The notes: generated by a model not told the origin, from the sequence alone. A stretch of 64,000 bases of DNA from Gottfriedia acidiceleris (GCF_004138285.1 NZ_SCFN01000003.1:241039-305038); one strand, 5' to 3'; shown: positions 26,314 to 36,040, counted from the stretch's first letter. Translations and numbers: made by a program.

Positions 26314-27264
26314 TTACATAAAAAAATAAAAATATAAGTAGCTTAGGAAACAACCTATCCAGGAAACAATCGTAAAATTCATGACAATGACATTTTCTGA
26401 CCAACCATATTTAATTCCATAGTGAAAATGTATAGGGGCCATAAGAAATAGTCTTTTTCTTGTTTTTTTAAAGTAGAAAACTTGAAAAATAACAGAAAAC
26501 TGTTCAGCTAAATAAATAAAAAACAACATTGGAATCAAGATTTCTACTTTTTCAATTATCGCTAAGAAAGATAAAGAACCACCAATCGCCATTGAACCGG
26601 TATCGCCCATAAATGCCTTAGCTGGATATAGGTTATAAATTAAAAAACCTGCTAAACTAGCGATCATTATGAGACTAAAAATTTTCACTTCAATATGATC
26701 TGAAATCAGAAAAAAGAAAAAGAAAGTAGGGATTGATACCATACCAAGGAGTCCGTCCATCCCGTCAGTAAAATTAATAGCATTAGCTGATCCTACAATA
26801 AATAAAGTGATTAGGGCCAAATAAACCCATAATGGTAAAAAGATGCTTATAGAATCCGTAATCCGAAAGGTTGTGTCTATTTCAAAAAAATTAATTAATA
26901 AAATAAGTAAAAATATAGTAAAAGAAAATTGAAAAACTAGTTTTGTTTTAGCTGATATTCCTCCTGGATCCTGTTTTGATGCTTTCCAAAAGTCATCAAG
27001 AAAACCAACAACACTGAATAAAATAAAAGTTCCGACTAAAAAAAGCATAAGTGGACTTGAATAATTAAGGAAAGCTACTAAAATACCAATCAAAAATATA
27101 CTTCCCAGCATTAAAGGAGTGCCCTTTTTATTATGGTGTTCAGCTGGTAATTCCGCTCTTATCGGTTGAGTCAACTTCAATCTTCTTAACGTAGCAATTA
27201 AAAAGGGTGAAAGAATACTTACCAAAATAAAAGTTATTAAAGCAGGTACGAGTGAGGATAACAA
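26314..27264 (-). CDS. MraY-like phospho-MurNAc-pentapeptide transferase (paralogue)
   Basis: A 316-residue polytopic membrane protein (about 10 helices) of the MraY/WecA family with MraY-type motifs: HHNKKGTPLMLG (cytoplasmic loop), GFLDDFWK (catalytic DD), NAINFTDGMDGL (NxxNxxDGxDGL), AFMGDTGSMAIGG and the MraY-specific MAPIHFHYG. MraY moves phospho-MurNAc-pentapeptide to undecaprenyl phosphate to make lipid I. This copy lies outside a murein (dcw) cluster, so it is probably a second paralogue, perhaps used in sporulation. It starts at TTG 27264 after AAAGGAG. The standard MraY sequence is KxGTPTMGG; here it reads KKGTPLMLG. Confidence 0.85.
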   Translation of the reverse strand: MLSSLVPALITFILVSILSPFLIATLRRLKLTQPIRAELPAEHHNKKGTPLMLGSIFLIGILVAFLNYSSPLMLFLVGTFILFSVVGFLDDFWKASKQDPGGISAKTKLVFQFSFTIFLLILLINFFEIDTTFRITDSISIFLPLWVYLALITLFIVGSANAINFTDGMDGLLGMVSIPTFFFFFLISDHIEVKIFSLIMIASLAGFLIYNLYPAKAFMGDTGSMAIGGSLSFLAIIEKVEILIPMLFFIYLAEQFSVIFQVFYFKKTRKRLFLMAPIHFHYGIKYGWSENVIVMNFTIVSWIGCFLSYLYFYFFM

Positions 27265-27378
27265 GATTTTTCTCCTTTCAATTATTTTTTATTAAAGAAA
27301 TTCGATAATATCAAGCGATTTCCTTTATTTGCCTATTATTTAATTTAGGAATTCATTTAAGCGTTACTCTGTAATTAA

Positions 27379-27416
27379 AAAAGGAGGATGTCCCAAATAG
27401 AAACCCTCCATTTTTT
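27379..27416. terminator. Orphan bidirectional terminator-like hairpin
   Basis: AAAAAAGGAGG ... CCTCCATTTTTT is symmetric, with A and T runs on both sides. No gene ends next to it on either strand. Confidence 0.55.
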
Positions 27417-27498
27417 ATTATGGGAAATATTCTTAGAGAATCGTAAAATGTTAGCAAAATCGTAGATTTATAGAGTAGTGATAAACAATGTCTAGGCA

Positions 27499-27651
27499 GC
27501 AAATAAGATTTTTGGAAATGCAAATAAAGGGTTCAATCTGTACAAAAAAATGATGAAATTTGGCAATAAACAGTAGTTTGCAAATAAAATCTGAAAATCG
27601 CAAATAAAATAAGGAAAATCTGCAATTAAATTTGGTAGAACTGCAAATAAA
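27499..27651. repeat. Array of GCAAATAAA motifs with about 21-bp period
   Basis: GCAAATAAA or close variants start at 27499, 27520, 27563, 27580, 27600, 27622 and 27643. Spacings are 21, 43, 17, 20, 22 and 21 bases, so most lie on the same face of the DNA two helical turns apart. The sequence between motifs is not conserved. The same motif with similar spacing occurs at 18137-18228. Confidence 0.7.
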
Positions 27652-27899
27652 ATTAAAAATTACCTATACCCGTTAAGGTATTATGGCTTAATAATTGTAC
27701 AATAGTAGATGCTTTTAGATTAAAAACAAACAAATAAGCTCTAATGCTTACTAAATCGAATACAAATTTGCTAATTTTCTTTAAAAAAGCTCATATCAAC
27801 TACAAATGAAAACCGAAGTTTAAATACCTCCTACTTCGTATATCATCATAGCTCAGAACGATATAAAATGTGAAATCACTTCCTATCTCCTCTATATTG

Positions 27900-28445
27900 C
27901 TATTTTAATATATCACTGACTTTAATTTTCCAAATCATATGATCATACTCTTCTTCCCAATAATCCTTTAATAAATAATCAGGTTCTCCAAATTTCTTTT
28001 TCCAGATTTTTTGGGCATTAGTATAGCCACTATCCAAACAAAATTCCTCTATCCCTTTATTCTGTAAAGTAATGTACATTTTATTTAATAATAAATTCCC
28101 TATTCCATTTTTTTGATAGTCCGGATGTACAAATACAGTACCGACCTCAGGTAGCCCTTTTAATGCATGGTTTGTACAATTTTTAATAAGATCACTTGCT
28201 GGACCAAATTCAATCGAACCAATAATCTTTTCGTTATCTAGTGCAATCAAAAAATATCGTTCTTCTCCATTACTTTCAAAATCATTTTCTAAATATTTTC
28301 CTTTCGTTTCGATTTCATCATTCATACTTTCCACCTGATTGCTAATACCTTCTTTTATAAAAGTGTCAGTAATCACTATTTTAAAAAATTGATTTAACTC
28401 TTTAATGTCCTCTATTCTTGGTCTTCTTATGTTAATATTCATCAT
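27900..28445 (-). CDS. GNAT-family N-acetyltransferase
   Basis: A 181-residue GCN5-related acetyltransferase. The acetyl-CoA-binding motif A is EVGTVFVHPDYQKNGIGNLL followed by LNKMY, and EFCLDSGYTNAQKIWKKKFG is motif B. ATG 28445 is placed 8 bases after AGGAG (28442 is an equal alternative); an upstream GTG overlaps the ribosome binding site and is rejected. The acceptor substrate is not predictable. It stands alone. Confidence 0.85.
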   Translation of the reverse strand: MMNINIRRPRIEDIKELNQFFKIVITDTFIKEGISNQVESMNDEIETKGKYLENDFESNGEERYFLIALDNEKIIGSIEFGPASDLIKNCTNHALKGLPEVGTVFVHPDYQKNGIGNLLLNKMYITLQNKGIEEFCLDSGYTNAQKIWKKKFGEPDYLLKDYWEEEYDHMIWKIKVSDILK

Positions 28446-28530
28446 CAAAAACACTCCTAACTACAAATTACTTCAACATCTAACGGGATTCTCCTTCATA
28501 ATAAATTATCAGCATGTCTATATGTAAAAT

Positions 28531-28566
28531 AAAAAAAACTCCTCAAAAAATGAGGAGTTTTTCTTT
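28531..28566 (-). terminator. Terminator of korAB
   Basis: The stem AACTCCTCA ... TGAGGAGTT directly follows the korB stop on the minus strand, with T runs. Confidence 0.9.
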
Positions 28567-28569
28567 TTA

Positions 28570-29436
28570 TTACATGAATTCAGCAACTATTTTTTCGAAT
28601 TGTGCTTTTTCTAATTGAAGTTCTGATTCAACTAATGGTTCTTCACTGTATCCAGAAATTAATTGTTGGTATGATTTTTGTTCTTTGTTTTGGTAAATAA
28701 GACCAGTTACTAAACCTTTATTTTGCATTAATGTTTGCATAGCCATTTCTTTGTTTGATGGATCATATCCTTCAACATCAGAAAGTTTAACAAGATTTTC
28801 TTTAAACCAGTCATATGTGTTTACTTTATTGTAAGTTACACATGGGCTGAATACGTTAATTAAAGAGAAACCTTTGTGGTTAATACCTTGCTCAATTAAT
28901 GAAGTTAATTCTTTTAAATCACTTGAGAAACTTTGAGCTACGAATGTTCCACCAGCTGTTAATGCCATTTCCATTACTGAAAGTGCAGATTCAACAGAAC
29001 CTTGTGGCGTACTCTTAGTTTTGAATCCTACATCACTACGAGGTGATGTTTGACCTTTTGTAAGACCATAGATTTGGTTATCCATTACGATATACGTAAT
29101 GTCAATGTTACGACGAATTGCATGGATTGTATGACCTAAACCGATAGCGAATCCATCACCGTCACCACCAGAAGCGATAACAGTTAGATCACGGTTAGCC
29201 ATTTTTACACCTTGTGCAATTGGAAGTGAACGACCATGGATACCATGTAAACCGTATGAGTTAATATATCCAGAAATACGACCAGAACATCCAATACCAG
29301 AAATTACTGCAAGGTTATCAGGTTCTAAACCAACATTTGCCGCTGCACGTTGAATAGATGCTTGTACAGAGAAGTCTCCACATCCTGGGCACCAGTTTGG
29401 TTTAATATTATTACGAAATTCTTTAAATGTTGCCAT
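28570..29436 (-). CDS. korB: 2-oxoacid:ferredoxin oxidoreductase beta subunit
   Basis: A 288-residue thiamine-diphosphate-binding subunit. NWCPGCGDFSVQASIQRA (residues 14-31) supplies CxxC cysteines for an Fe-S cluster. GGDGDGFAIGLGH with the later MDNQIYGLTKGQTSP forms the TPP/Mg site. It pairs with KorA to oxidise 2-oxoglutarate (or another 2-oxoacid) to acyl-CoA with ferredoxin reduction. Its start overlaps the korA end by 14 bases and AAGGAAGG lies within korA, so the two are coupled. No separate ferredoxin gene is adjacent. Confidence 0.93.
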   Translation of the reverse strand: MATFKEFRNNIKPNWCPGCGDFSVQASIQRAAANVGLEPDNLAVISGIGCSGRISGYINSYGLHGIHGRSLPIAQGVKMANRDLTVIASGGDGDGFAIGLGHTIHAIRRNIDITYIVMDNQIYGLTKGQTSPRSDVGFKTKSTPQGSVESALSVMEMALTAGGTFVAQSFSSDLKELTSLIEQGINHKGFSLINVFSPCVTYNKVNTYDWFKENLVKLSDVEGYDPSNKEMAMQTLMQNKGLVTGLIYQNKEQKSYQQLISGYSEEPLVESELQLEKAQFEKIVAEFM

Positions 29437-31180
29437 TTAGAACAACTCCTTCCTTGCAAGTATTGTAAATTTCTTTTGGTAAGAAAGGATTTCCATCATA
29501 TTTTAGTAAGCTTGAAATCTTTTCTGCATGACCACAATTCATTTTAATAATGCTTGCTAATTGACCAGTAGCATTATTTTCAACAACGATTACACGTTTA
29601 GCTTTTTTAAGCTCAGGCATTAATTCGTTTGTTGGGAATGGGTGAATTAGACGGATATGAGCATGGTTAACTTTGATACCATCTTGCTCTAAACGAACCA
29701 TTGCTTCTTCAATCGCACCACGAGTTGAGTTGAAACCAACTAGTAATACATCAGCATCGTCGTGTTTAGAGTTCACTAACACTGGGTTAGGGAATTTTAG
29801 GTTATTTAACTTACGCATACGTTTATCCATTTGTTGATTACGGTTAATTGGTGATTCTGATGGTTTACCCATTTCATCATGCTCAACACCAGTTACGTGG
29901 TGAATTCCACCTTTCATACCTGGTACTACACGAGGAGAAACGCCATCTTCAGTCACTTCATAACGTTTGAAGTACTCTTTGTTTTCAGATACAGGTAATT
30001 CTTGTTTGTAATCAAACTTACCACGGCGAATTTGTACTTTTTCAAATTGAAGTGGCTCAACAGTTTGTTTACCTAAAGAAAGTTGTAAGTCTGTAATTAC
30101 GATAACAGGTACTTGGAATTCTTCAGCTACGTTAAACGCTTCCACCATATCGTAGAATCCTTCTTCTACTGTACTTGGAGCGATTACTACTTTCGGAATC
30201 TCACCGTGAGTTCCGTAGATCATAGCCATTAAGTCTGATTGCTCTTGTTTAGTTGGAAGACCAGTACTTGGACCACCACGTTGAGTATCAACGATTACTA
30301 AAGGAACTTCAGTCATACCAGAAAGGCCGATTGCTTCCATCATTAATGAAAGACCAGGACCTGCAGATGATGTTAATGTACGAACACCAGCATAGTTAGC
30401 ACCGATTGCCATTGTACATGCAGCAATTTCGTCTTCAGTTTGAATAACTGCTCCACCATACTGAGGTAATTTTTTAATTAAGTATTCCATAATTTCAGAT
30501 GCTGGCGTAATTGGATACGCTGCCATAAAACGAGAACCACCAGCTAATGCACCCATTGCGATTGCATCGTTACCGATTAGGAACATACGTTTTTTACCAT
30601 CAGCTTCTGATAATTGCATTTTATTTACATTCACGCCAAGCATTTCTCTCATTTCTTCTGCTCCACGTGCTATTGCTTCTATGTTTTTCTCAACAATTTG
30701 TTGACCTTTTTTACCAAAAATTTCATCTACAACTTCTCTGAAAACTTCGATTGAAAGTCCTAAAATTGCACTTGAAGCTCCAACTGCAACCATGTTTTTC
30801 ATTAATGAAGTACCTAGTTCAGTAGCTAATTCTGTAAATGGAATTGAATAAAGTGTTACGTCAGTTGAATCTGGAATTGTCGGATTAAATTTAGCATCAG
30901 CGATTACAATACCGCCTTTGCGTAATTCATAAAAGTTTACATCGATTGTTTCTTGGTCAAATGCTACTAAAATATCTAAGTCATCTGAAATTGCACGAAC
31001 TTCAGTTGTACTTACACGAATTTTGTTATTAGTGTGACCACCTTTAATACGAGAAGAGAAATGACGATATCCGTATAAGTAGTAACCTAAACGGTTTAAC
31101 GCAATTGCAAAAATCTCACCTGTACTTTCGATACCTTCACCCTGTTGTCCTCCAACTTTCCACGAAAGTTGTTCAATCAT
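29423..31180 (-). CDS. korA: 2-oxoacid:ferredoxin oxidoreductase, fused gamma-alpha subunit
   Basis: A 585-residue protein fusing the gamma domain (residues 1-190, starting WKVGGQQGEGIESTGEIFA) to the alpha (PP/transketolase C-like) domain (200-585, with AYPITPASEIMEYL and the SSAGPGLSLMMEAIGLSGM stretch). This two-subunit KorA/KorB architecture is usual in aerobic Bacilli. The likely substrate is 2-oxoglutarate, an oxygen-tolerant alternative to the TCA dehydrogenase, but pyruvate or branched 2-oxoacids cannot be excluded. ATG 31180 has a GGGTGTAGG ribosome binding site. Confidence 0.93.
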   Translation of the reverse strand: MIEQLSWKVGGQQGEGIESTGEIFAIALNRLGYYLYGYRHFSSRIKGGHTNNKIRVSTTEVRAISDDLDILVAFDQETIDVNFYELRKGGIVIADAKFNPTIPDSTDVTLYSIPFTELATELGTSLMKNMVAVGASSAILGLSIEVFREVVDEIFGKKGQQIVEKNIEAIARGAEEMREMLGVNVNKMQLSEADGKKRMFLIGNDAIAMGALAGGSRFMAAYPITPASEIMEYLIKKLPQYGGAVIQTEDEIAACTMAIGANYAGVRTLTSSAGPGLSLMMEAIGLSGMTEVPLVIVDTQRGGPSTGLPTKQEQSDLMAMIYGTHGEIPKVVIAPSTVEEGFYDMVEAFNVAEEFQVPVIVITDLQLSLGKQTVEPLQFEKVQIRRGKFDYKQELPVSENKEYFKRYEVTEDGVSPRVVPGMKGGIHHVTGVEHDEMGKPSESPINRNQQMDKRMRKLNNLKFPNPVLVNSKHDDADVLLVGFNSTRGAIEEAMVRLEQDGIKVNHAHIRLIHPFPTNELMPELKKAKRVIVVENNATGQLASIIKMNCGHAEKISSLLKYDGNPFLPKEIYNTCKEGVVLNGNI

Positions 31181-31272
31181 TTCCTACACCCCTTTGAATG
31201 CCCTCATTCGTAATAAATTAAATTATAAATGGATAATTTTTTTGCATATCATTCATTTTATTATAAAAGAAT

Positions 31273-31318
31273 GAAAGCGATTTAAAACATATCTTTTGAT
31301 ATGAGTTAATTCGCTTTC
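31273..31318 (-). terminator. Long hairpin after the dipeptidase gene
   Basis: The outer stem GAAAGCGA/TCGCTTTC encloses the inner stem CATATC/GATATG. It ends the dipeptidase transcript before korA. Confidence 0.75.
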
Positions 31319-31410
31319 AATTCTAGACCTATTAATCAAAAAAATCAATGATTTTGAAAGAAATTATTCCTTTAATTTTTATATTTTTATTATTCTGAAC
31401 AAGTAACGTG

Positions 31411-32337
31411 TTATTTGTAATGTATATATGATGAATAATTCTCATACATAAAGCCTTTAACCTGCTGTTCTGTATAGTGTTTAAGCAATTCATTTGTTAA
31501 ATTTTGATAAAGACCTACATGATGTAAATTTGTTGGATGAGTATCTATTCCATCAAAATCTGATCCCATCGCGATAAATTTTTCTCCACCGAGAGAGCAC
31601 ATATAATCGATATGTTTAAGAATATCAGAAATCATTGCGACACCTTCATCGACTAAAAATGTAGGATAGAAATTAATTCCTACAATTGCTCCTCTATTAA
31701 ACATAGCCTTTAGCTGTTCATCATTTAAATTTCTTGGATGTTTACAAATCGCTTTAGCATTTGAATGAGTCGCAGTTGGATATTTTGCTTGTTCAAATGC
31801 ATCCCAAAACGCGGCTTCAGTACAATGAGAAAGATCACACCACATATTATGCTCATTTAAGTAATGAACTACACTTCTTCCAAAATTAGTTAACCCCCCA
31901 TTTCTTTCTTCAAGAATTCCATCTGCAGCTTCATTTGCATAATTCCATACTAAACCGACACTACGTACGCCTAGACGATGCAATATCTTTAAGCGATTAA
32001 TATCACCTAAAAGCGCGTCACAGCCCTCTAGCGTCAAAATAGCACCCATTTCGTGACTTTTTAATCCAACTTCATCTTCTTTTGTACGAATTACTTTTAT
32101 ATGATTATCTTCTGTTGCTACTTTTTCATAAAAAAGCGTGACACATTGAAGAGCTGCATCAAATTTGATTAGTTTATGTACTTTTTCGGGAATATAAATG
32201 GCATAACATTGTATTTTACTATTCCCTTGTTTTAAACGATTAACTGAAACTTGTAGTGAATCATCATTTTCAAAATTGATCGAAGGCTTTTCTAGTAATT
32301 TCATCAATACATCACAATGAGCATCAAAAACTTTCAT
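31411..32337 (-). CDS. Membrane-type dipeptidase (peptidase M19 family)
   Basis: A 308-residue amidohydrolase-fold zinc dipeptidase. The N-terminal FDAHCDVLMKL gives the H-x-D metal pair, TLEGCDALLGD carries the bridging Glu, DLSHCTEAAFWDA and PTATHSNAKAICKHPRNL give further His ligands, and MGSDFDGIDT holds the catalytic Asp region. It hydrolyses dipeptides, possibly D-amino-acid or cell-wall-derived ones. The position between korA and spoVS recalls the Bacillus cereus-type gene order. Confidence 0.9.
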   Translation of the reverse strand: MKVFDAHCDVLMKLLEKPSINFENDDSLQVSVNRLKQGNSKIQCYAIYIPEKVHKLIKFDAALQCVTLFYEKVATEDNHIKVIRTKEDEVGLKSHEMGAILTLEGCDALLGDINRLKILHRLGVRSVGLVWNYANEAADGILEERNGGLTNFGRSVVHYLNEHNMWCDLSHCTEAAFWDAFEQAKYPTATHSNAKAICKHPRNLNDEQLKAMFNRGAIVGINFYPTFLVDEGVAMISDILKHIDYMCSLGGEKFIAMGSDFDGIDTHPTNLHHVGLYQNLTNELLKHYTEQQVKGFMYENYSSYIHYK

Positions 32338-32421
32338 AAATTAACACCCTTCCATTTTTTTAACTATTGAAATTAGTGTAACATATTAATAAATTCAATA
32401 ATAAAAGTAATAATTATACGA

Positions 32422-32447
32422 AAAAAAAACTCGTCGATTGACGAGCT
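32422..32447 (-). terminator. Second terminator between spoVS and the dipeptidase
   Basis: The stem CTCGTC-GATT-GACGAG has nine T residues following it on the minus strand. It lies about 95 bases beyond the spoVS terminator, so it ends some transcript other than spoVS proper. Confidence 0.8.
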
Positions 32448-32540
32448 TTAAGTCGGAGTTAAAGTCTTAGCTCCACTTTTTAATTACAAATTTGCGTAAT
32501 CTTACTCGCTACCACTTAATCTTTCTTGAATTAAAAATAA

Positions 32541-32572
32541 AACAACCTGTCGCTTTAGGCTAACAGGTTGTT
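32541..32572 (-). terminator. Terminator of spoVS
   Basis: The stem ACAACCTGT ... ACAGGTTGT is found five bases after the spoVS stop. Confidence 0.9.
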
Positions 32573-32576
32573 ATTA

Positions 32577-32837
32577 TTAACGAGGCTCTACGATTAATTT
32601 AATCGCTGTACGCTCTTCCCCATCGATTTGAATATCTGTAAATGCAGGGATACAAATAAGGTCTACACCACTTGGTGCAACAAATCCTCTTGCAATTGCA
32701 ACTGCTTTTACAGCTTGGTTTAACGCGCCAGCACCAATTGCTTGAATTTCTGCTGAACCACGCTCTCTCAATACACCTGCAAGTGCTCCTGCTACAGAAT
32801 TAGGGTTTGACTTTGCTGAAACTTTTAATATTTCCAT
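32577..32837 (-). CDS. spoVS: Stage V sporulation protein S
   Basis: An 86-residue SpoVS with the Alba-like fold: MEILKVSAKSNPNSVAGALA, the core IQAIGAGALNQAVKAVAIAR and the C-terminal AIKLIVEPR. It is near-invariant in Bacilli, needed for coat assembly and spore core dehydration, and transcribed early in sporulation. AAGGAGGA precedes ATG 32837. It sits in the classic spoVS-ymdB-rny order. Confidence 0.98.
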   Translation of the reverse strand: MEILKVSAKSNPNSVAGALAGVLRERGSAEIQAIGAGALNQAVKAVAIARGFVAPSGVDLICIPAFTDIQIDGEERTAIKLIVEPR

Positions 32838-32963
32838 TCCTGATCCTCCTTGTACTTACAAAGCTATTATTGTGTACAATAAAAACTATTCTCGATAACA
32901 AGAAGTTATTCCTGCAAATATTTAAAAGTTTTTTAAAAATTTTCACAATTCTTTTAATTAATA

Positions 32964-33755
32964 TTATAGCTCTTGATGATCATCATTTATTTGTATTCTT
33001 TTTATCGATTTTGCCAGCCCAGATTGTTTGTCTAATTCGATGATCACACCACTTAGCTGACCTCTACCTTCATCTACTTCGAATCTCACTGGTAAGTTCG
33101 TTAAGAATTTTTTAATAACAGCTTCTCTCGTAACGCCTAGAATCCCATCATATGGACCAGTCATTCCAACATCCGTAATAAACGCTGTACCAGCAGGTAA
33201 AACTCGCTCATCAGCCGTTTGAACATGTGTATGAGTACCAACAACCGCTGTTACTCTTCCATCCAAATACCAGCCCATAGCAATTTTTTCACTTGTTGCT
33301 TCAGCATGAAAATCAACAAAAATGATGTTTGTTCGTTTTTTAGCGATTTTTATTAGCTCATCAGCTTTTTTAAAAGGACAATCAAGTGGTGGTAAAAATG
33401 TTCTACCTTGTAAATTTATAACAGCTATTTCAACATCATTAAAATTTAAAAATACTAATCCAGTACCAGGTGTACCTTCAGGGAAATTAGCTGGTCTAAC
33501 TAAGTATTTTGCTTGATCAATAAATTCAAAAATATCCTTTTTATCCCATGCATGGTTACCAAGTGTTACTGCTTGAGCACCTAATTCTAAAAATTCACGG
33601 TAAATTTTTTCCGTTATTCCTTTACCGTGCGCTGCATTTTCACCATTTATGATCGTTACTGAAGGATTATATTTCCTTTTTAAAGCTTGAATATTAGCCT
33701 TTACCATTGCCCTACCATTTGAACCAACTACATCGCCTATAAACATTATTCTCAT
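32964..33755 (-). CDS. ymdB: YmdB-family metallophosphoesterase
   Basis: A 263-residue calcineurin-like phosphoesterase: MRIMFIGDVVGSNGR (DxxG), INGENAAHGKG (Asn ligand), TLGNHAWDKK (GNH motif), DFHAEATSEK and VGTHTHVQTADE (His ligands). It hydrolyses 2',3'-cyclic nucleotides and influences biofilm versus motility fate in Bacillus subtilis. ATG 33755 follows GGAAGGAAG; the longer frame to 33854 is dismissed. It is downstream of rny. Confidence 0.96.
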   Translation of the reverse strand: MRIMFIGDVVGSNGRAMVKANIQALKRKYNPSVTIINGENAAHGKGITEKIYREFLELGAQAVTLGNHAWDKKDIFEFIDQAKYLVRPANFPEGTPGTGLVFLNFNDVEIAVINLQGRTFLPPLDCPFKKADELIKIAKKRTNIIFVDFHAEATSEKIAMGWYLDGRVTAVVGTHTHVQTADERVLPAGTAFITDVGMTGPYDGILGVTREAVIKKFLTNLPVRFEVDEGRGQLSGVIIELDKQSGLAKSIKRIQINDDHQEL

Positions 33756-33949
33756 TTCGTTACTTCCTTCCAACTTGCCACTGTAAATACAAATACACAG
33801 CACTGATTTTACTTTTAGATTACCCAAAAATACGAAAAGCCCCATTACTAGCACAATCTGAATCGTTCATCTATGCCATTCAACTAAGATTCATTTCAGA
33901 TATGTATTAGTTGGAGCTTTTTAAAATACTTTATTTTGTTACAAAAAAG

Positions 33950-33979
33950 AAAATAAAGTGGCATATACCACTTTATTTT
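33950..33979 (-). terminator. Terminator overlapping the rny stop
   Basis: The perfect stem AAAATAAAGTGG/CCACTTTATTTT includes the stop codon of rny and is followed by T-rich sequence. Confidence 0.9.
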
Positions 33980-35544
33980 GCATACTCGACAGCTCGAGTC
34001 TCACGAATAACCGTAACTTTTATATGACCTGGATAATCCAGTTCATCTTCTATACGTTTTCTAATATCTCTCGCTAATCTATGAGCTTGTAAATCATCAA
34101 TTGTATCTGGTTTTACCATAATACGTACTTCACGACCTGCTTGAATAGCGAATGATTTTTCTACACCTTCGTATGATTCAGAAATCTCTTCAAGCTTTTC
34201 TAAACGACGGATATAGTTTTCTAATGTTTCGCTACGTGCACCTGGTCTTGCAGCAGATAATGCATCTGCAGCAGCTACAAGAACTGCAATAATAGAAGTT
34301 GGCGCAGCATCTCCATGATGAGATGCAATACTATTGATAACTACTGGATGTTCTTTATATTTCGTTGCTAATTCAACACCGATTTCAACGTGACTTCCTT
34401 CTACCTCATGGTCAATTGCTTTACCAATATCGTGAAGTAAACCTGCACGTTTTGCAAGTTTTGTATCCTCACCAAGTTCAGCAGCCATAAGTCCAGCTAG
34501 GTTCGCTACTTCCATCGAATGCTTTAACACATTTTGACCATAACTAGTTCTAAATTTCAGACGACCTAATATTTTAATTAAGTCAGGGTGAATTCCATGA
34601 ACACCAACTTCAAAAGTAGTTTGTTCACCGACTTCACGTATGTACTCATCTACTTCTCGTCTTGATTTTTCAACCATTTCTTCAATTCGTGCAGGATGGA
34701 TTCGACCATCTTGTACTAATTTATCTAGTGCAATTCGTGCAGTTTCACGACGAATTGGATCAAAACCTGATAATATTACAGCTTCAGGCGTATCATCAAT
34801 AATTAAATCTATACCAGTTAACGTTTCTAAAGTACGTATATTTCGTCCTTCACGGCCAATAATACGACCTTTCATTTCATCATTTGGAAGATTTACAACA
34901 GAAACAGTTGTTTCAGCAACATGATCTGCAGCACATCGCTGGATTGCTAATGATAAAATATCTTTTGCTTTCTTATCTGCTTCTTCTTTTGCTCGAGCTT
35001 CTGTTTCTTTTACTAGTATTGCTGTTTCATGGGATAATTCATTTTCGACTTTAGTAAGTATTAATTGTCTTGCTTCTTCACGATTTAAGCTAGAAATTCT
35101 CTCTAACTCTTCTTGTTGAGCAGCAATTAATGCTTCTATCTTGCTTTCCATTTCTTCTATCTGCTGTTGTTTTAAAACAAGAGATTCCTCTTTTCTTTCA
35201 AGAACAGACTCACGTTTTGAAAGTCCTTCATCTTTACGATCTAAGTTCTCTTCTTTTTGCATTAAACGATTTTCTGACTTTTGTAGTTCACTACGTCGAT
35301 CTCGAATTTCGTTCTCTGCATCTGTACGAATATTGTAAATTTCGTCCTTTGCTTCCAATAAAGCTTCTTTTTTAATTGTTTCTGAATCACGTTTTGCATC
35401 TTCAATAATTTGATTTGCATGATTAGTTGCGCCATTTATTTTAGCTTCTGCAATGGACTTACGGACAAAAAATCCGACAGCATAACCGACTCCGAATGTG
35501 GCAAGCAATGCGAAGATGATCAAAATTATAGTATTTGCACCCAT
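33973..35544 (-). CDS. rny: Ribonuclease Y
   Basis: A 523-residue membrane-anchored endoribonuclease: an N-terminal helix (residues 3-26), a long coiled coil (about 30-190), the KH domain ([20 protein letters not shown]) and the HD domain ([13 protein letters not shown]). It initiates mRNA decay in Bacillus. The start at 35544 is preceded by GAGGAGGTG. It is monocistronic by its own terminator. RicA, which modulates it in B. subtilis, is encoded about 10 kb away in this window. Confidence 0.98.
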   Translation of the reverse strand: MGANTIILIIFALLATFGVGYAVGFFVRKSIAEAKINGATNHANQIIEDAKRDSETIKKEALLEAKDEIYNIRTDAENEIRDRRSELQKSENRLMQKEENLDRKDEGLSKRESVLERKEESLVLKQQQIEEMESKIEALIAAQQEELERISSLNREEARQLILTKVENELSHETAILVKETEARAKEEADKKAKDILSLAIQRCAADHVAETTVSVVNLPNDEMKGRIIGREGRNIRTLETLTGIDLIIDDTPEAVILSGFDPIRRETARIALDKLVQDGRIHPARIEEMVEKSRREVDEYIREVGEQTTFEVGVHGIHPDLIKILGRLKFRTSYGQNVLKHSMEVANLAGLMAAELGEDTKLAKRAGLLHDIGKAIDHEVEGSHVEIGVELATKYKEHPVVINSIASHHGDAAPTSIIAVLVAAADALSAARPGARSETLENYIRRLEKLEEISESYEGVEKSFAIQAGREVRIMVKPDTIDDLQAHRLARDIRKRIEDELDYPGHIKVTVIRETRAVEYAK

Positions 35545-35967
35545 GATTTCACCTCCTCTTGCTATTTAGTTAGTTTCATTTTTGTCGGCTGTTATATTGT
35601 ATAAATAATTGCATCAACATACAGCACACTTCATTTCATTTTTCACAAAATAGTAATATTTTTTTAGAATATACACTTAAATATTAAATCTCTTACCAAA
35701 TGATGTCAAGCCTTGTAAATCGCTTACTTACTTGATTTATCAATATTTATTACATTTTTACTAGATTTCATACATGAGAATCTAAATTTTATTCATTAAT
35801 TTATTTATTAAGATTTTATTAGCAAGTTAATTGATCGAATTTTTCATTTATGAAGTACTACTTATAAATATAAAAGAAAATAGATATTGTGTGTGTTTTT
35901 GATATGTCCTGAAAATAGAAGTATGCCTGATTCCAATGCAGGACACCTACTTACCATGAGTGACTTG

Positions 35968-36040
35968 ATTTACTCTTCACGTTCGGTCCTCTAGGGTCTC
36001 ACGTCGCATTTCTATAGGAGTCGTTTATCCTTCCGTTTGT
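35968..36040. repeat. Degenerate GGTCTCAC...GGAGTC intergenic repeat
   Basis: The segment contains TTCACGTTCGGTCCTCTAGG, then GTCTCACGTCGC, then CTATAGGAGTCG and CCTTCCGTTTG. It matches the same order of landmarks as the longer copy at 44942-45063 (GGGGTCTCGCC ... CACAGGAGTCTCGC ... GACGTTCC). The stem CTATAGG/CCTCTAG is partly preserved. Confidence 0.5.

Larger units (their letters stand above)
27265..27899. other. Gene-free region with terminator and GCAAATAAA array
   Basis: About 630 bases without a gene between the mraY paralogue and an acetyltransferase. It holds an orphan hairpin at 27379-27416 and the GCAAATAAA repeat array at 27499-27651. The rest is AT-rich with no coding signal seen. 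Confidence 0.6.

Noticed and set aside
33758..33854. Extended N-terminus of ymdB with a hydrophobic start
   Set aside because: The family starts at MRIMFIGD, right after a good ribosome binding site. The upstream 33 codons are untranslated leader.
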